From NCBI RefSeq assembly GCF_000429505.1, contig NZ_AUBZ01000021.1, forward strand, positions 1 to 64,000: a DNA stretch of 64,000 nt, written 5' to 3'. The translations under genes were made by a program, and so were the position numbers. Position 1 is the first letter of the stretch. Every line of letters begins with the position of its first letter. The stretch is from Aliagarivorans taiwanensis DSM 22990. GTDB taxonomy: Bacteria; Pseudomonadota; Gammaproteobacteria; Enterobacterales; Celerinatantimonadaceae. Of the stretch, positions 27,225 to 36,342 are shown one piece after another. Below the pieces are notes generated by a model. That model did not search any database. It saw nothing but the letters and a program-made list of their open reading frames with translations, and had not been told where the DNA came from.

Positions 27225-27262
27225 GGTGAAATCCTTAGTGTTTGCTTTAAATGCCCCACGGT

Positions 27263-27709
27263 TTAGTCCTCGCCTCGCACCATGGTGAAGAAGTCCACCT
27301 TGCTGGTGGCAACTTGCTCGGCGCGCGCCGCATCTGCCGCTTCTTTGGCTTGCTCTAACGGTTCGATCACTTGCTCGGTCAACAGGGATTGATACTTGGG
27401 TTGCTGCAACAGGCCATCGAGCAAGGCCGCCAGCTCAGCATGGGCCTTATTGCGCCCCTGCAGGTAGCTACTGCCCAGGGTGCCGTTGTTCAGCCTTACC
27501 GCAGCCCGGGTGATGGTGACATCGCCAATATTGAATTGGCGGCCACTGCTGCCAATGCGCGCGCGCACCTGCGCCAGGCCGATTTCCGGTGCGCGCACCA
27601 CGGTGTAATCGGGCTGTAGTTCCAGCTCTGTCCAACACTGCTGCAGTTGCGCAAAGTCGGCTTTGGCCAGTACCGACATCCAGCGGGCGCGTGATTTCAG
27701 TTGACTCAT
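27263..27709 (-). CDS. phnG: PhnG, C-P lyase core subunit
   Basis: A 148-residue subunit (E. coli PhnG is about 150). It carries the family segments RARWMSVLAKADFAQLQQCW and GDVTITRAAVRLNNGTLGSS, and HAELAALLDGLLQ. It acts with PhnH, PhnI and PhnL in forming the ribose-phosphonate. The ATG directly follows the phnF stop, so regulator and enzyme genes are cotranscribed. Confidence 0.94.
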   Translation of the reverse strand: MSQLKSRARWMSVLAKADFAQLQQCWTELELQPDYTVVRAPEIGLAQVRARIGSSGRQFNIGDVTITRAAVRLNNGTLGSSYLQGRNKAHAELAALLDGLLQQPKYQSLLTEQVIEPLEQAKEAADAARAEQVATSKVDFFTMVRGED

Positions 27710-28405
27710 CTAGTGCTCCATTACCAGTTCGACGAAATCAGAGCGGGTGTTAGAACACGAATGCTCAGCGACGATCTGGGTGTCTTTGATCAGGTTGATG
27801 GTGTTGATTTTCAACACCGGAATGCTGTGATTGATTTGTAGCTGCCGACACATCTCGGGGCTGGCAATTTGCGCCCTTACCCGGGTTTGCTTGCGCACCA
27901 ACTGGACGCCGAGCTCTTTGTTGATAAAGGCGTGTAATGAGCCGCACTTAAAGTGTTTCAGCACCGGCCACCAGCTCATATCCGCAAAGTAGTGGTCGAT
28001 AAGCGCGCGCGGTACGCCGTCGGTTCGACGGAAGGTACGGATATGGATAATCTTGCTATCGCAGCTTACGCCTAGGCGCTCGGCTATCCGCTCGGAGGCC
28101 TTTATGGTGCGCGACTGCAACACCTCGCAGCGTGGCAGGCTACCCTGCTCTAGTACGTTGGCGGTGTAATGGGCGCCGGAATGCAGCAGATAATCGGCTG
28201 GACGCGACAGCACCATATTGCCCTTGCCTTGCTGGCGCAGCACCAAGCCCTGTGACACCAGCTCATCCACCGCCCGCCGCACAGTATGGCGGTTCACCGC
28301 AAATCGTCCGGCTAAGGTGGACTCCGATGGCAGATAATCGCCCGGACGGTAGTCTTGCAGTACCTCGCTTTCCAGCTCTTTGGCGATATTCATGTAGACA
28401 GCCAC
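27710..28405 (-). CDS. phnF: PhnF, GntR/HutC-family regulator of phosphonate use
   Basis: A 231-residue GntR regulator: winged HTH at residues 1-70 (YLPSESTLAGRFAVNRHTVR, then RAVDELVSQG), then a HutC/UTRA effector domain (about 85-230). The start is a GTG with GAGGAG 8-13 nt upstream; an ATG four codons later is possible. A perfect palindrome with the HutC-type core GTCTAGAC lies 26-51 bp before the start, and a close copy precedes phnC. PhnF therefore probably represses its own operon and phnCDE until a phosphonate-derived ligand is bound. Confidence 0.93.
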   Translation of the reverse strand: MAVYMNIAKELESEVLQDYRPGDYLPSESTLAGRFAVNRHTVRRAVDELVSQGLVLRQQGKGNMVLSRPADYLLHSGAHYTANVLEQGSLPRCEVLQSRTIKASERIAERLGVSCDSKIIHIRTFRRTDGVPRALIDHYFADMSWWPVLKHFKCGSLHAFINKELGVQLVRKQTRVRAQIASPEMCRQLQINHSIPVLKINTINLIKDTQIVAEHSCSNTRSDFVELVMEH

Positions 28406-28430
28406 TTGCTCGCTCCTCGTTGGCCATAAC

Positions 28431-28456
28431 CGGCAACTTGTCTAGACAAGTTGCCG
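28431..28456. promoter_or_regulatory. PhnF operator upstream of phnF
   Basis: A perfect 26-bp palindrome with arm CGGCAACTTGTCT. The core GTCTAGAC fits the HutC-subfamily operator pattern GT-N-TA-N-AC. It is 26 bp upstream of the phnF start, between it and the phnE terminator. Confidence 0.85.
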
Positions 28457-28483
28457 CAAAAAAAGCGCTTAGATAAAGCGCTT
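28457..28483 (-). terminator. Intrinsic terminator at the end of phnE
   Basis: On the minus strand AAGCGCTT (28483-28476) pairs with AAGCGCTT (28470-28463) around a 5-nt loop, followed by seven T's. The phnE stop codon lies inside the hairpin. It separates phnCDE from phnF onward. Confidence 0.75.
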
Positions 28484-29272
28484 GCGGATCACTTGCGACA
28501 TAAAGTCGATGGCGCTAACGGTGATGATCACCACCAGCATGATTGCTGCGGTTTGCTGGAACTGGAAACCACGGATAGCCTCCCACAGCAGTACACCTAC
28601 CCCGCCAGCCCCCACCATTCCGACTACTGTCGCCGAGCGAACGTTGGACTCGAAACGGTACAAAATAAATGAGATCCACAGCGGTAACACTTGAGGGATC
28701 ACGCCATAGACGATCTCTTCGAGCTTGTTGGCACCGGTCGCCCGGACACCTTCGACGGTGCCAAGGTCAATGGCTTCCACCGCTTCTGAGAACAGCTTGG
28801 CCAACACCCCGGTGGTATGGACAAACAAGGCCAGTACGCCAGCAAACGGCCCTAGGCCAACCGCCACCACAAACAACATGGCGAACACCATCTCGTTGAT
28901 TGCGCGGGCGGCGTCCATTAGGCGGCGTACCGGTTGATAGATCCAGGCTGGAACAATGTTGTCAGCGCACAGCAGACCAAAGGGAATCGAGAACACCACG
29001 GCGAGCGCGGTTCCCCACACAGCAATCTGGATGGTGACGATGGTCTCTTCCAGATAGAGCTGCCACAGTGAGAAATCCGGTGGCACAAAGTCGGCGGCGA
29101 GCTCGGCCATATTGCCGGCATCGCGGATCAGCTGACCGGGGTCCATTTCGGCGCCATACCAAGACCACACCAGTACGGCCACGAGAACCAGCATTGAGGT
29201 GAATGTGAGCAGACTGATACGCTGGGGGACTTGGTGCTCCAGCAGCTGCTTTTGACTCGCTTCCATGTACAT
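28469..29272 (-). CDS. phnE: PhnE phosphonate ABC transporter permease
   Basis: A 267-residue inner-membrane permease with about six helices and the ABC coupling loop [20 protein letters not shown] near residue 175, matching the EAA motif of binding-protein-dependent permeases. It pairs with PhnC and PhnD to import phosphonates. It is a single intact gene, without the frameshift known from E. coli K-12 phnE. The stop codon lies within a terminator hairpin. Confidence 0.94.
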   Translation of the reverse strand: MYMEASQKQLLEHQVPQRISLLTFTSMLVLVAVLVWSWYGAEMDPGQLIRDAGNMAELAADFVPPDFSLWQLYLEETIVTIQIAVWGTALAVVFSIPFGLLCADNIVPAWIYQPVRRLMDAARAINEMVFAMLFVVAVGLGPFAGVLALFVHTTGVLAKLFSEAVEAIDLGTVEGVRATGANKLEEIVYGVIPQVLPLWISFILYRFESNVRSATVVGMVGAGGVGVLLWEAIRGFQFQQTAAIMLVVIITVSAIDFMSQVIRKRFI

Positions 29273-29341
29273 CTTTTCCTTATCAGCGGGGCTTGGCTTT
29301 GCGCCCTGCCCCTTGTTTGTTGCGGCTAACTAGCGGCAGGC

Positions 29342-30346
29342 TTAGCTTGCGTTCATTGCATCCAACGCAGCCATTTGACGATTCAGCTCAGCCAGTTTGG
29401 CGTCGATGGCGTCCAGCTCCGCTTTGTCTGCGTCGCTCAGGTCGGCTTTATTCATAATCACGCTGCGGTTTTTGAACAGCTGTAACTGGCGGATAGGCAG
29501 CAGTTGCAGGTCGCTAGAGGCTTTGAAGGGTGCCCAGTCAAGGCCCGCAAGTACGTCGATTTCCGCTTGGTTACCTGACTTGCCGTAGCTCATAAAGAAG
29601 TCGTACACCGCTTGTTTGGTCTCAACAGGCAGATTCTTGCGCCATACGATGGGATCGGAAGGGATCAGCGGTGATTTCCAAATGATTTTCAGGTCTTCCG
29701 CTTTCTCAGGGTTGTTGGCAGTAAAGCGGGCCACGTTTTCGGTGTTATTGGTGGCAACGTCCACCTGCTTGTTCACTACCGCAAAGGCGTTGACTTCGTG
29801 GCTGGCGTTTACCGAACGTTTGAAATCAGATGGGCTGATTTGGTTTTGTGCGAATACGTAGTAAGAAGGCACCAGAAAACCAGAGGTAGAGTTTGGATCG
29901 CCGTTACCAAAGCTCAGGTCGCCTCGGGCTGAGATCATATCTTCTACCGAGTTGATGGGGCTGTCTTTGTGGGTAATCAGCAAGCTCCAGTAACCCGGGT
30001 TACCGGATGCATCAACGGTTTGGGCGAAGATTTCACCGCCTGCGCGATCCACTGCTTCCATGGCAGATTTGTTGCCATACCACGCTACATCCACCTTGTC
30101 GAAACGCATGCCCTGAATGATGCCGGCATAGTCAGGTGCGAAGAAGGCTTTTACCTCAACGCCGAGCTTTTCGCCCATATCGTCAAGGAAGGTTTGCCAG
30201 GCGGCTTTCAGGTTTTGCTGTGACTCGGTTGAGATGATCCCAAAGTTAATCTTCTCAAGTGGCTGTTCGTCGGCAATGGCTGGTGCGCTGCTGACTGCGG
30301 CTACCATAGCCAGTTGAGTAAGGACCCTCTTAAACTTGCATAACAT
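29342..30346 (-). CDS. phnD: PhnD phosphonate-binding periplasmic protein
   Basis: A 334-residue substrate-binding protein with a signal peptide (1-25, cleavage near APAIA-DEQ). The mature part starts with NFGIISTESQQNLKAAWQTF and has the ligand-site segments DVAWYGNKSA and DPNSTSGFLVPSYY, which in PhnD homologues contact the phosphonate group. Fifteen bp separate it from phnC and 69 bp from phnE. Confidence 0.95.
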   Translation of the reverse strand: MLCKFKRVLTQLAMVAAVSSAPAIADEQPLEKINFGIISTESQQNLKAAWQTFLDDMGEKLGVEVKAFFAPDYAGIIQGMRFDKVDVAWYGNKSAMEAVDRAGGEIFAQTVDASGNPGYWSLLITHKDSPINSVEDMISARGDLSFGNGDPNSTSGFLVPSYYVFAQNQISPSDFKRSVNASHEVNAFAVVNKQVDVATNNTENVARFTANNPEKAEDLKIIWKSPLIPSDPIVWRKNLPVETKQAVYDFFMSYGKSGNQAEIDVLAGLDWAPFKASSDLQLLPIRQLQLFKNRSVIMNKADLSDADKAELDAIDAKLAELNRQMAALDAMNAS

Positions 30347-30361
30347 GTTGGTTAACTCCGT

Positions 30362-31195
30362 TTAGTTGTTATACGCAGGTTGTTGACCCAAACCTACGCC
30401 ACCGATACCGACTGGTTGCGTTGCCTGGGGTGTTTGAGATTGACTGGTGTAGATAGAATCGAGCACCTCTTGGGTGCACTGTTCGCTGGGGCCGTCGAAG
30501 AACACTTCACCGGCGCGCAGAGCGATAATGTGGTCGCTGTAGCTTTTCGCGTAATCGACCTGATGAAGGGTCACAATCACAGGGATCCCTTCACGTTGAT
30601 TAATGTCTTTAAGCAGCTCCATCACGATCCGTGATGACTCGGGGTCGAGCGATGCAATCGGCTCGTCGGCGAAGATGATCTTGGCGTCTTGCATCAGTGC
30701 ACGGGCTATCGCTACCCGCTGCTGCTGACCCCCGGATAAGGTCGACACCCGCTGCTGGGCAAAGGCCGCCATCCCCACTCGCTCAAGGGCCTGCAAAGCG
30801 CGCATTTGCTGCTCGCGGGTAAACTGGCCACTTAAGGTGCGCCACCAAGGCGTTTGGTTCAGTGCGCCAACCAATACGTTGGTCATAACAGTGAGTCGAT
30901 TGACCAGATTGAACTGCTGGAAGATGTAACCGGCGCGGGCGCGGCATTGGCGCACCTGCTTACTGGCTTTACCGCCAGCTTGTACTTGGCTGCCAAGCAC
31001 ACTCACCTGCGCCGCGGGATCTTTGTCGGAATAGACCAAGCCACTGAGGTGGCGCAACAAGGTAGACTTGCCTGAGCCAGAGGGACCGAGTAAAGCGGTC
31101 ATGCTGCCATTGGTAATATCAAGGTTGATATCTTTGAGCGCGTGTTTGTCGCCAAAGGTTTTGCTCAGTCCTTTGACCTGAATAATCGCTTCCAT
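30362..31195 (-). CDS. phnC: PhnC phosphonate ABC transporter ATPase
   Basis: A 277-residue importer ATPase. Walker [15 protein letters not shown] near residue 37, signature TLSGGQQQRVAIARAL near 155, Walker B IIFADEPIASLD, and the switch His in VTLHQVDYA. It energises PhnDE. First gene of the phn locus, preceded by a Pho box and a PhnF-type operator. The ribosome site (AAGG) is weak. Confidence 0.95.
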   Translation of the reverse strand: MEAIIQVKGLSKTFGDKHALKDINLDITNGSMTALLGPSGSGKSTLLRHLSGLVYSDKDPAAQVSVLGSQVQAGGKASKQVRQCRARAGYIFQQFNLVNRLTVMTNVLVGALNQTPWWRTLSGQFTREQQMRALQALERVGMAAFAQQRVSTLSGGQQQRVAIARALMQDAKIIFADEPIASLDPESSRIVMELLKDINQREGIPVIVTLHQVDYAKSYSDHIIALRAGEVFFDGPSEQCTQEVLDSIYTSQSQTPQATQPVGIGGVGLGQQPAYNN

Positions 31196-31261
31196 GTTGC
31201 TGCCTTGCTGCTTGAACTAACAGCATCTTGGCGGGCAACTATGAACTATTCATGGAGGTAA

Positions 31262-31280
31262 ATTGACATAAATATGACAC
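31262..31280 (-). promoter_or_regulatory. Pho box (PhoB site) upstream of phnC
   Basis: On the minus strand two TGTCA repeats are spaced exactly 11 bp apart (TGTCATATTTATGTCA), the PhoB box layout. It lies 67-85 bp before the phnC start, in the orientation of the operon, and indicates activation by phosphate starvation. Confidence 0.75.
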
Positions 31281-31364
31281 CCAAGCACCGATATCATACT
31301 TGTGTAAAATCGAGCAAGCCCCTGTTCTACTGGTACTTTGTCCATAAACAGAGCCATCACAAGG

Positions 31365-31384
31365 CCACTTGTCTAGATATGTTG
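31365..31384. promoter_or_regulatory. Second PhnF-type operator, upstream of phnC
   Basis: CCACTTGTCTAGATATGTTG matches 17 of 20 bases of the central part of the phnF operator palindrome at 28434-28453. It is about 85 bp further upstream than the Pho box. Confidence 0.7.
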
Positions 31385-31445
31385 GTAAGAAAAGCTTCAA
31401 CTAGTTTGGTGCTGATATCGACTTTGCGCACCAGCAACGCAGACA

Positions 31446-31477
31446 CAAAAAAGGCCGCAGTTTTGGTACTGCGGCCT
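31446..31477 (-). terminator. Intrinsic terminator of the ydiJ-menI operon
   Basis: Stem AGGCCGCAG (31452-31460) / CTGCGGCCT (31469-31477), 8-nt loop; on the minus strand a run of T's follows. It insulates the phn promoter from the upstream operon. Confidence 0.9.
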
Positions 31478-31516
31478 GTCTTAATAAACTTGAGTTAGTA
31501 AACCTGAGATTTGCCC

Positions 31517-31948
31517 CTAACTGGCACTAACGGCAGGCTGTTTAATCATGGTGGTTAAACGCGCCGCGCAGACCTGCTGTTGCTGTTGAAAGATATCGAT
31601 CTGCCACACCTGTACTTGTCGCCCCATCGATAGCGGCTTGGCTTTCGCTGTCACCACGCCATCGCGCACGGCCTTCATATGGTTGGCGTTAACTTCCAAG
31701 CCCACCACAGCGCCGCCCTGCTCCACTGTAAGGTAGGCAGCGCAACTGGCTAAGCTCTCAGCCAGCACGACACTGGCACCACCATGCAGCAGACCCATGG
31801 GTTGCTTCACTTTGGCTGTCACCGGCATCTCGGCACACAGGTAATCGTCGCCCACCTCAGTAAAGGTGATATCCAGATGACCGAGCATATTGCCCTGACT
31901 CATGGCATTGAGCTGCTCGAGTTTGACTGGTTGGGCCCAGATACTCAT
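31517..31948 (-). CDS. menI: MenI, hotdog-fold acyl-CoA thioesterase
   Basis: A 143-residue single hotdog domain closely resembling E. coli YdiI/MenI, including LEQLNAMSQGNMLGHLDITF, the core KQPMGLLHGGASVVLAES with the catalytic Glu near residue 63, and a C-terminal RLTTMIK. MenI hydrolyses 1,4-dihydroxy-2-naphthoyl-CoA in menaquinone synthesis; related enzymes act on other aryl-CoAs. The start overlaps the ydiJ stop by ATGA, and the same pair is adjacent in E. coli. Confidence 0.9.
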   Translation of the reverse strand: MSIWAQPVKLEQLNAMSQGNMLGHLDITFTEVGDDYLCAEMPVTAKVKQPMGLLHGGASVVLAESLASCAAYLTVEQGGAVVGLEVNANHMKAVRDGVVTAKAKPLSMGRQVQVWQIDIFQQQQQVCAARLTTMIKQPAVSAS

Positions 31949-34900
31949 GCCGCTTGCTCCTGCTCAGATTCGACCGTTTTAGCGGCATTACCCAGCGCAT
32001 GCTCCAGCAAGGCTTGCAGCGGATGCTGCATCTTATCGCCTTCCATGCGCTTGGTCTGACTGCGACAGGAATAGCCGGTGGCCACGCAGCGTTCGGCCGG
32101 TAGCTGTTCGCGCTTGACCTGCCAACTGCTGCGATAGATCTCCTTCGAGGTCTCGACCTGTTTGGCATCGTGACCATAGGTGCCCGCCATGCCGCAACAG
32201 CCGACGGTGACCTTCTCAAGGCGTTGGCCGAAGTGGCTAAACACCAGCTGCCATTGCTTGAACGCATCGGCATGCAAGGAGGTCTCGGTGCAGTGTGGGA
32301 AGAAGTACCACGGCTGTTCGCTTTGCTCGACGCTCTGCGCCTCCTCTGGTAAGGCATTCACCAGCCACTCTTGCGGCAGTTGTACCTCGAAGTCGCCGCG
32401 CGCATCGCCAAGCGCTTCTTTGTACTCGTCGCGATAACACAACACCGTAGCAGGCTCTAACCCAACCATAGGCAGATCTAGTTCGGCCACGGTGTTTAAA
32501 AATGCTGCAGTGCTCTTAGCGGTACGGCCAAACTTACCCAAGAAGCCCTTCACATGCTGCGGCTTACCGTTCGGCTTAAATGGCAGCAACACACAGTGGT
32601 AGCCCAGTTTGGCGCAGAACTGTACAAAGCGCTCCACCAAGTCCGCCTCGTAGTATGAGGTGAATGGGTCTTGTACTAGGAGCACGGTGCGCTGGCGTTG
32701 CTCGTCGCTCAGCCCACGCAGCATCTTCAAGGTTTGCTTGTCGTTGAGTACTTTAGGCACCCGTTTGCGCAGCGCTGGCGCACTTAAGCGAGGGATATCA
32801 ACCATGCCCACGCTCTTCTCAATCAAGCCATTGAGCCAGGCTGGGCTCATCATGGCGTTGAACAGGCCGGGCGCTTTGGCCATCAGCGGCGCATAACTCT
32901 CTACATAGGCAACAAAGTAGTCTTTTAGCGGACGCAGGTAGCGGCCATGGTAGAGGTTTAGGAAGCGGGCGCGGAAGCTTGGCACATCCACTTTAATTGG
33001 ACACGCGGTGGTACAAGCTTTACAGGCCAAGCAGGTTTGCATGGCGTGATAGACCTCGTGGCTGTAGTCGTAGTTGCCTTTGCGCAGCGCCATACTGTTG
33101 CGCAGGCGTAGCAGCCAGGTCTCTGGGTGAACGGTGAAACGCTGCTGCTTTTTCTCCTGCACCAGCGGGTCAACTTTGAGCTTTTCTAGCTGGCGCAGCC
33201 ACTCGCGCACCAAGCCTGCCCGCCCTTTCGGCGAGAAGCGGCGATCGCCGGTGGCCTTAAACGATGGACACATCGGCGAGTCCAGATCGTAGTTAAAGCA
33301 CAAGCCATTGCCGTTACACTCGAGCGCGGTGTTGAAGCTGTCGCGCACCTCAATCGGGATTTGCCGGTCATAGGCGCCGCGCTTGGTGCCATCCACTGAG
33401 ACGAGCTGCTCGCTGTTGTTAAACGGCGTACAGATCTTACCCGGATTGATTTGGTTGTGCGGATCGAAGGCCGTCTTGATTCGACGCAACTCTTTAAACA
33501 GCTCCTCACCGAAGAACGAGGGGCTATATTCTGAGCGGAAGCCCTTACCGTGCTCGCCCCACATCAGGCCGCCGTACTTGGCAGTCAGCATCACCACCTT
33601 ATCGGAGATGCTGCGCAGCAGGCGTTCCTGCTCGGGATCGCACATGTCGAGCGCCGGGCGAACGTGCAGCACGCCCGAGTCCACGTGGCCGAACATGCCG
33701 TAGTTAAGGTCGTAGCTATCAAGCAGCTCGCGGAACTCCACGATGTAATCCGCCAGATGCTCCGGTGGCACGCAAGTATCTTCAGCAAAAGCGATCGGCT
33801 TGGCCCAGCCTTTGGCGTTACCCAGAAGACCCACCGCCTTTTTACGCATGCCGTAGATGGCGTTGATCTCGCTAAGCTGATGGCATATCTGATAGCCAAT
33901 TACGCCCTTCTCGTTGCCCGCATCGAGGCGCTCGGTAAGTGCGGCGATCTTTTGCTGCTGCTTAGCCTCGTCGTCTTCGGCGAACTCAACGATATTGATG
34001 CCCTGCATATCGGCATCAGGCAGGTCGGTGATCAGTGCCTTTACGCTGTCCCAGACCACATCTTCACGGGCCAGGTTCAGCACCTTGGAGTCGATGGTTT
34101 CCACCGATAACGCATCGGCCTTAACCAGCGCAGGAGCGTGGCGCAAGGCTGAATCGAAGGAGTCGTATTTAACCGTAACCAGCGAGCGCAGCTTAGGGAT
34201 TGGCGTTAGATCGAGCTTGGCTTCACCGATAAAGGCCAGTGAGCCCTCTGAGCCACATAGCAAGCGGGTCAGATCGATGGTTTGATCATCTTGATCATAG
34301 GCGTTCTTCAAGTCATAACCGGTCAAGAAGCGGTTTAGCTTGGGAAAGCGTTGCTCAATCAGCGCACGCTGATCCACACAGGCCTCAACCGCAGCAGTGT
34401 AAAGGCGCTGACTGGCCGCATGCAGCGAGGAGATCTTATCTAAGGCCACCGGCGCGGTATCAATACGCTCGCCGTTGGCGAGTACCGCAGTAACCGACAA
34501 CACGTGATCACTGGTTTTTCCGTATACCAATGAACCCTGCCCTGAGGCATCGGTATTGATCATGCCACCCAAGGTGGCGCGGTTGCTGGTGGACAGATCG
34601 GGCGAGAAGAACAAGCCGTGTTGCTTCAGCGCTTGATTAAGTTGGTCTTTAACAATACCGCACTGTACCCGCACCCAACGCTGCTCAACGTTGATCTCCA
34701 GTACCTTGTTCATATGGCGAGACAAGTCCACCACAATCCCTTCGGTTAGCGATTGCCCGTTGGTGCCAGTGCCACCACCGCGCGGGCTCAGTTTGATGTC
34801 GGTGAAACGACTGGTCGAGGCAATCCGGGCGATCTGCTGAATGTCTTCCGTCGAGCGCGGATAGACCACCGCTTGTGGCAGGTACTGGTAGACAGAGTTA

Positions 34901-35031
34901 TCCGTTGCCACTGCCAAACGACTGCTGTAGGTAGTTTCGATATCACCGCTAAAGGCGGATTGTTCTAACTTTGAGAGATATTCTAAATAGCGCGTCTCTA
35001 GCGCATCTGAAGGCGTTAATCGCGGGATCAT
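31945..35031 (-). CDS. ydiJ: YdiJ, FAD-linked D-2-hydroxyacid dehydrogenase with 4Fe-4S domain
   Basis: A 1028-residue fusion. The N-terminal FAD-binding part (VAO type) has the PP-loop SPRGGGTGTNGQSL near residue 84 and LGGMINTDASGQGS. An FAD-oxidase C-terminal domain follows, ending in WGEHGKGFRSEY. The C-terminal iron-sulfur part has CLACKACTTACP near 667 and a C-terminal CCG module (CCGMAGTYGH near 955). YdiJ oxidises D-2-hydroxyglutarate in characterised relatives and passes electrons to the respiratory chain. ATG 35031 follows an in-frame GTG one codon earlier. It is operonic with menI. Confidence 0.92.
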   Translation of the reverse strand: MIPRLTPSDALETRYLEYLSKLEQSAFSGDIETTYSSRLAVATDNSVYQYLPQAVVYPRSTEDIQQIARIASTSRFTDIKLSPRGGGTGTNGQSLTEGIVVDLSRHMNKVLEINVEQRWVRVQCGIVKDQLNQALKQHGLFFSPDLSTSNRATLGGMINTDASGQGSLVYGKTSDHVLSVTAVLANGERIDTAPVALDKISSLHAASQRLYTAAVEACVDQRALIEQRFPKLNRFLTGYDLKNAYDQDDQTIDLTRLLCGSEGSLAFIGEAKLDLTPIPKLRSLVTVKYDSFDSALRHAPALVKADALSVETIDSKVLNLAREDVVWDSVKALITDLPDADMQGINIVEFAEDDEAKQQQKIAALTERLDAGNEKGVIGYQICHQLSEINAIYGMRKKAVGLLGNAKGWAKPIAFAEDTCVPPEHLADYIVEFRELLDSYDLNYGMFGHVDSGVLHVRPALDMCDPEQERLLRSISDKVVMLTAKYGGLMWGEHGKGFRSEYSPSFFGEELFKELRRIKTAFDPHNQINPGKICTPFNNSEQLVSVDGTKRGAYDRQIPIEVRDSFNTALECNGNGLCFNYDLDSPMCPSFKATGDRRFSPKGRAGLVREWLRQLEKLKVDPLVQEKKQQRFTVHPETWLLRLRNSMALRKGNYDYSHEVYHAMQTCLACKACTTACPIKVDVPSFRARFLNLYHGRYLRPLKDYFVAYVESYAPLMAKAPGLFNAMMSPAWLNGLIEKSVGMVDIPRLSAPALRKRVPKVLNDKQTLKMLRGLSDEQRQRTVLLVQDPFTSYYEADLVERFVQFCAKLGYHCVLLPFKPNGKPQHVKGFLGKFGRTAKSTAAFLNTVAELDLPMVGLEPATVLCYRDEYKEALGDARGDFEVQLPQEWLVNALPEEAQSVEQSEQPWYFFPHCTETSLHADAFKQWQLVFSHFGQRLEKVTVGCCGMAGTYGHDAKQVETSKEIYRSSWQVKREQLPAERCVATGYSCRSQTKRMEGDKMQHPLQALLEHALGNAAKTVESEQEQAA

Positions 35032-35159
35032 CACTCCATTGTCCCTTTCAATCTATTGAAAACTCGCTGGATTGTACCATGTGAAACCCAGCACGTACTT
35101 AACTTTCATTCGCTGGTTCTTCTTACAACAAGTGCTGACAAAATTTACTGACAAAAAGC

Positions 35160-36197
35160 TTAGGGTAAGGTGCTACTGCTTTGGGCTTTCAGCACCTTAA
35201 GCTCAAGCTCTTCAACCCGTTTCACCAACAGCGCCGCGCGATGACCTAAGGCCACGTGGCTATTAGGAAAGACTACGCCGCGAGCGCCACCTTCGATCCG
35301 TGTGGCTTTGCCATTTTGCTTGGCGATAATCGCCCCTTCGCTAAATTCGGTGAAGTTAGCCAGCTGATCGTCAAAGGTGAACTCGAAATCGTCGGCAAGC
35401 TTGGTCAGCTCTTCGGTGACCTGATAGACATAGGCGCGGTGGGTATCAAAATCGAGGCGCGGCTGCTGCGGCTGACTAAGCAATTGCTGAATGGCCGCAT
35501 CAAAGCGCTGTAGTCGACTCAAATCATTCTGACCAAAGTCATTTACGCGCCCCAGCTCAAGGGTATAGGCAAACGCACTGTGGTTTTTAGCGCTGTGATA
35601 GCTAAAGGTAGTGGTCGGTTTGTTGGAAAACAGTACCGCATAAATCCCACAACTTTGTAGGAACGCCAGCTGCTCGGTCACCAACAGCTCGTTCCCATGG
35701 GGATAGACCGCGAACTTTTCATGCTTGCTGGCGCGGATAGCGGTGTGCATATCAAAATGATAAGGCTGCAAATGACTAAAGCGCGCAAAAAACTGCGCCA
35801 CTTGCTGCTCTAGCTCTGCAGCGCGTAGGGTTTCGTAGCTTTGCGGGTAGTCTTGATGGGCACCGCAGAATAAGCGATTCATGTTCACCGAGGTCTCGCG
35901 GCAGCCCTGTTCGATGGCAGGTAAATTGCCCAAAATAAGCAACAATGGCTGGGTCACCGCAACTTGTCCGGTCACGATTTGCTCGCAAAATCGATTAAGC
36001 CATTCGATCGGTGCGGTTTCATTGCCATGCACGCCAGCCGAGATGACGACGGCACGGCGATAATGCTCTGTGCCATGCGGCAGAACCTGCACTACCCCCG
36101 GCGCGCTCTGGCTAATACTCAGTTGCTCTACGGAAAAATCAGGCAAAGGATTGCCCTGCTGGCTATGCGCCAGAAAATCAAAGCTGGTTGAATGCAC
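35160..36197 (-). CDS. astE: Succinylglutamate desuccinylase AstE
   Basis: A 345-residue zinc carboxypeptidase-like enzyme, last step of the arginine succinyltransferase pathway (succinylglutamate to glutamate and succinate). Zinc ligands are in GVHGNET (near 57) and DMHTAIR (near 150), and the catalytic Glu is probably in YTLELGRVN. GTG 36197 with AGGAAG 8 nt upstream is the best start; the longer frame begins with TTG 36221. The other ast genes are not adjacent. Confidence 0.9.
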   Translation of the reverse strand: MHSTSFDFLAHSQQGNPLPDFSVEQLSISQSAPGVVQVLPHGTEHYRRAVVISAGVHGNETAPIEWLNRFCEQIVTGQVAVTQPLLLILGNLPAIEQGCRETSVNMNRLFCGAHQDYPQSYETLRAAELEQQVAQFFARFSHLQPYHFDMHTAIRASKHEKFAVYPHGNELLVTEQLAFLQSCGIYAVLFSNKPTTTFSYHSAKNHSAFAYTLELGRVNDFGQNDLSRLQRFDAAIQQLLSQPQQPRLDFDTHRAYVYQVTEELTKLADDFEFTFDDQLANFTEFSEGAIIAKQNGKATRIEGGARGVVFPNSHVALGHRAALLVKRVEELELKVLKAQSSSTLP

Positions 36198-36288
36198 GGT
36201 GTTACTTCCTTGTGATATCAATTACTCGGGCTAATTGTGTAGATTAATTTAAGGCTCGAGCATCAACAGTATGCGGCTTCAGCGCGCA

Positions 36289-36318
36289 TAAAAAAAGAGG
36301 AGCATGATGCTCCTCTTT
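36289..36318 (-). terminator. Intrinsic terminator after glgP
   Basis: Stem AAAGAGGAGC / GCTCCTCTTT with a 5-nt loop; on the minus strand T's follow (A-run 36289-36296 on +). It ends 25 bp after the glgP stop. Confidence 0.88.
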
Positions 36319-36342
36319 ATCGATTGCTTACTTAATCAGTGA

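Larger units (their letters stand above)
31196..31445. promoter_or_regulatory. phn control region between menI terminator and phnC
   Basis: A gene-free stretch of about 250 bp. In order towards phnC it holds a PhnF-like operator (31365-31384), a Pho box (31262-31280) and a short palindrome ATGAA-CTA-TTCAT (31242-31254). No other element is clear. Confidence 0.6.

Noticed and set aside
33550-34110. Open frame of 186 codons opposite ydiJ
   Set aside because: Antisense shadow of a well-conserved gene; no recognisable domain or start signal.
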